The position numbers and the translations under genes are program-made. DNA of 7,324 bases from an uncultured Bacilli bacterium (GTDB lineage Bacteria; Bacillota_I; Bacilli_A; RF39; UBA660), in assembly GCA_947628245.1 (NCBI GenBank), contig CANQZH010000058.1:1-7324 (forward strand). The letters are read 5' to 3'. Below are positions 6,195-7,324 of this stretch, piece after piece (the stretch's first letter is position 1; each line of letters opens with the position of its first letter). The notes under the pieces are model-generated. The model had not been told where the DNA came from. It worked only from the letters and a program-made list of their open reading frames with translations, and ran no database searches.

Positions 6195-6860
6195 ATGTTT
6201 GAGAGAATAAAATTATTAATTGGAGAAAATATTACTAAATTACATCAAGCAAAGATTATGATTATTGGAATTGGGGGAGTAGGTGGTTATGTTTTAGAGT
6301 GCTTAGTTAGAAGTGGTATTGAAAATTTAACGATAATTGATTTTGATAAAATAGAATTATCTAATTTAAATAGACAAATAATTTCTTCAATTGATGTTTT
6401 AGATAATTATAAAGTTGATGTTGCTAAGAATAGAGCTTTAACAATTAATTCAAAATGTCAAATAAAAACAATTAAGGAAGCTTTAACAAATGAAAATTTA
6501 GATGTAGTTAAAAATGATTATGATTATATAATTGATGCTTGTGATGATGTTAAATTAAAGATTGCTTTAATAAAATATTGTCAAGATAATGAAATAAACT
6601 TAATATCTTGTATGGGAACAGCTAATAAAGTGGAACCTGAGAAATTAATGATTACAACTTTAAATAAAACTTATAATGACCCATTAGCCAAGAAAATTAG
6701 AACATCATTACCTAAGAAATACTTAAAAACTAAAGTTTTATGGAGTAGTGAAGTTCCTATTATTAAAGGATGCCTTGGTACTTTTTGTGCAATTCCAATG
6801 GTTGCTGGTGCTATGATTGCTCAATATGTTATAAATGAATTATTAAAATCTAAATTATAA
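6195..6860 (+). CDS. tcdA: tRNA threonylcarbamoyladenosine dehydratase (TcdA/YrvM-like)
   Basis: An E1-like (ThiF/MoeB superfamily) enzyme expected to convert t6A at position 37 of ANN-decoding tRNAs to its cyclic form in an ATP-dependent step. Visible features in the 221-residue protein are the nucleotide-binding loop GIGGVG (25-30) after a hydrophobic strand, the acidic/NRQ motif DFDKIELSNLNRQ (49-61), DACDDV (114-119), SCMGTANK (138-145), and the C-terminal GTFCAIPMVAGAMIAQYVINEL, which matches the family's end segment. I chose ATG 6195 because GGGAGG (6185-6190) stands just before it and the N-terminus MFERIKLLIGEN fits the family. An in-frame ATG at 6126 lies inside the structured RNA and encodes unrelated residues. 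The protein is slightly shorter than typical members (around 250). No separate promoter is evident between the RNA and the gene, so expression may come from read-through of the 6S-like transcript. Confidence 0.92.
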   Translation: MFERIKLLIGENITKLHQAKIMIIGIGGVGGYVLECLVRSGIENLTIIDFDKIELSNLNRQIISSIDVLDNYKVDVAKNRALTINSKCQIKTIKEALTNENLDVVKNDYDYIIDACDDVKLKIALIKYCQDNEINLISCMGTANKVEPEKLMITTLNKTYNDPLAKKIRTSLPKKYLKTKVLWSSEVPIIKGCLGTFCAIPMVAGAMIAQYVINELLKSKL

Positions 6861-6879
6861 GAGTTATTTCAATTTTGAA

Positions 6880-6907
6880 TATGAGAGAGTCATAATTTTT
6901 GATTTTT
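6880..6907 (+). terminator. Weak possible terminator after tcdA
   Basis: TATGA (6880-6884) and TCATA (6890-6894) form a 5-bp stem with a GAGAG loop, followed by ATTTTTGATTTTT. The stem is short and AT-rich, so it is a weak candidate; no better one exists between the tcdA stop and the repeats. Confidence 0.3.
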
Positions 6908-6993
6908 ACAAAAATGTGATAAAATATGTCAAAACGTTTACAAAAATGTGATAAAGTATGTTAAATTGCTTGCAAAAGTGTGATAAACTATAA
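6905..6993 (+). repeat. Three tandem 25-bp motifs at 32-bp spacing before the AAA_14 ATPase gene
   Basis: Copies begin at 6905, 6937 and 6969. Copies 1 and 2 share TTTACAAAAATGTGATAAA then TATGT and differ at one base in 25. Copy 3 (CTTGCAAAAGTGTGATAAACTAT) is more diverged. The core TGTGATAAA is identical in all three. The period of exactly 32 bp is about three DNA turns, so all copies would face the same side. Each copy also contains TGATAAAnT, resembling an extended -10. They end 2 nt before the ribosome site AGGAG (6996-7000) of the next gene, which suggests operator or promoter repeats. Confidence 0.85.
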
Positions 6994-7013
6994 AAAGGAG
7001 ATGATTTTAGATT

Positions 7014-7324
7014 ATGGAAAGATTCATTATGAAAAAGTTAATCGAGTGGAAAAATAGTCAAGATAGAAAGCCATTAATTTTAAAAGGAGCAAGGCAAGTT
7101 GGAAAAACTTATATTTTAAAAGAGTTTGGTGAAAAAAATTATGAGAATGTTGCTTACTTTAATTTTGATTATGATGAAGGTTTAAAAGAATTATTTCAAA
7201 ATACCAAAAATCCGAAAAGATTAATTGAACAATTATCACTTGCTATTAATAAAAAAATTAATCCCCAAACAACATTAATCATATTTGATGAAATACAAGA
7301 ATGTCCTAATGCCTTAAATTCTTT
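7014..7324 (+). CDS. ATP-binding protein, AAA_14/DUF4143 family (3' end outside window)
   Basis: The first 103 codons of an AAA-type ATPase. Walker A is GARQVGKT (25-32), preceded by the typical WKNSQDRKPLILK stretch. Walker B is LIIFDEIQECP (88-98). In this family an N-terminal AAA_14 domain is normally followed by a DUF4143 domain and total length is about 400 residues, so roughly three quarters is missing here. The start ATG (7014) follows GGAGATGAT (6997-7005) at 8 nt; an in-frame TAG at 7008-7010 rules out an earlier start, and ATG 7029 is a less likely alternative. These ATPases are common and often multicopy in gut Firmicutes; their cellular role is not settled. The gene is preceded by three 32-bp-spaced repeats likely to control it and has its own transcription unit. 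Confidence 0.88.
   Translation, partial: MERFIMKKLIEWKNSQDRKPLILKGARQVGKTYILKEFGEKNYENVAYFNFDYDEGLKELFQNTKNPKRLIEQLSLAINKKINPQTTLIIFDEIQECPNALNS

Noticed and set aside
6905..6993. Three regularly spaced repeats as a small CRISPR array
   Set aside because: The 25-bp motifs are separated by only about 7 bp, copies are unequal, no spacer-sized unique sequence exists and no cas gene is near.
3976..7324. HerA-like ATPase plus AAA_14 ATPase as one defence island
   Set aside because: They are separated by a strong terminator, a 6S-like RNA and a housekeeping tRNA-modification gene, have separate promoters, and no nuclease, integrase or mobile-element border is visible.

Overview
The window comes from a very AT-rich bacterium of Firmicutes/Bacilli or Mollicutes-relative type. 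Shine-Dalgarno sequences are strong and Firmicutes-like, genes are tightly packed, and every complete gene ends in TAA. All seven tryptophan codons I count in the called genes are TGG and no gene needs TGA to be read through. This argues for the standard bacterial code rather than the mycoplasma code, so an uncultured AT-rich Bacilli lineage (RF39-like) is a reasonable guess, but no marker here proves it.

Layout. 1-98 holds a terminator for an upstream gene and a promoter. 99-2249 encodes a 716-residue protein I do not recognise. 2274-3548 is obg (ribosome-assembly GTPase); its Shine-Dalgarno forms one arm of a perfect 9-bp inverted repeat, and a promoter sits in the loop. 3545-3859 on the minus strand is a small protein resembling the DUF192 family, convergent with obg and overlapping its stop codon. 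3976-5931 is a stand-alone HerA/DUF87-type ATPase with an Asn/Pro-rich repetitive tail, divergently transcribed from the DUF192-like gene. A strong terminator (5950-5994) follows.

6011-6182 appears to be a structured non-coding RNA of about 170 nt. It has its own promoter, folds by hand into a long rod with a central bubble, and ends in a U-tract; I call it a candidate 6S RNA (regulator of RNA polymerase). Immediately after it lies a tcdA/yrvM-like gene (6195-6860) for the enzyme that cyclises threonylcarbamoyladenosine in tRNA. 6861-7013 contains three tandem copies of a motif at exactly 32-bp spacing, just before an ATPase gene of the AAA_14/DUF4143 family (7014 to beyond the window).

The genes are mostly independent units rather than one operon: informational housekeeping (obg, tcdA, 6S RNA) mixed with accessory ATPases (HerA-like, AAA_14). 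I found no convincing complete new defence system. The most interesting points are the regulatory layouts (hidden obg ribosome site, 6S candidate, 32-bp repeats), the unidentified 716-residue protein, and the lone HerA-like ATPase.
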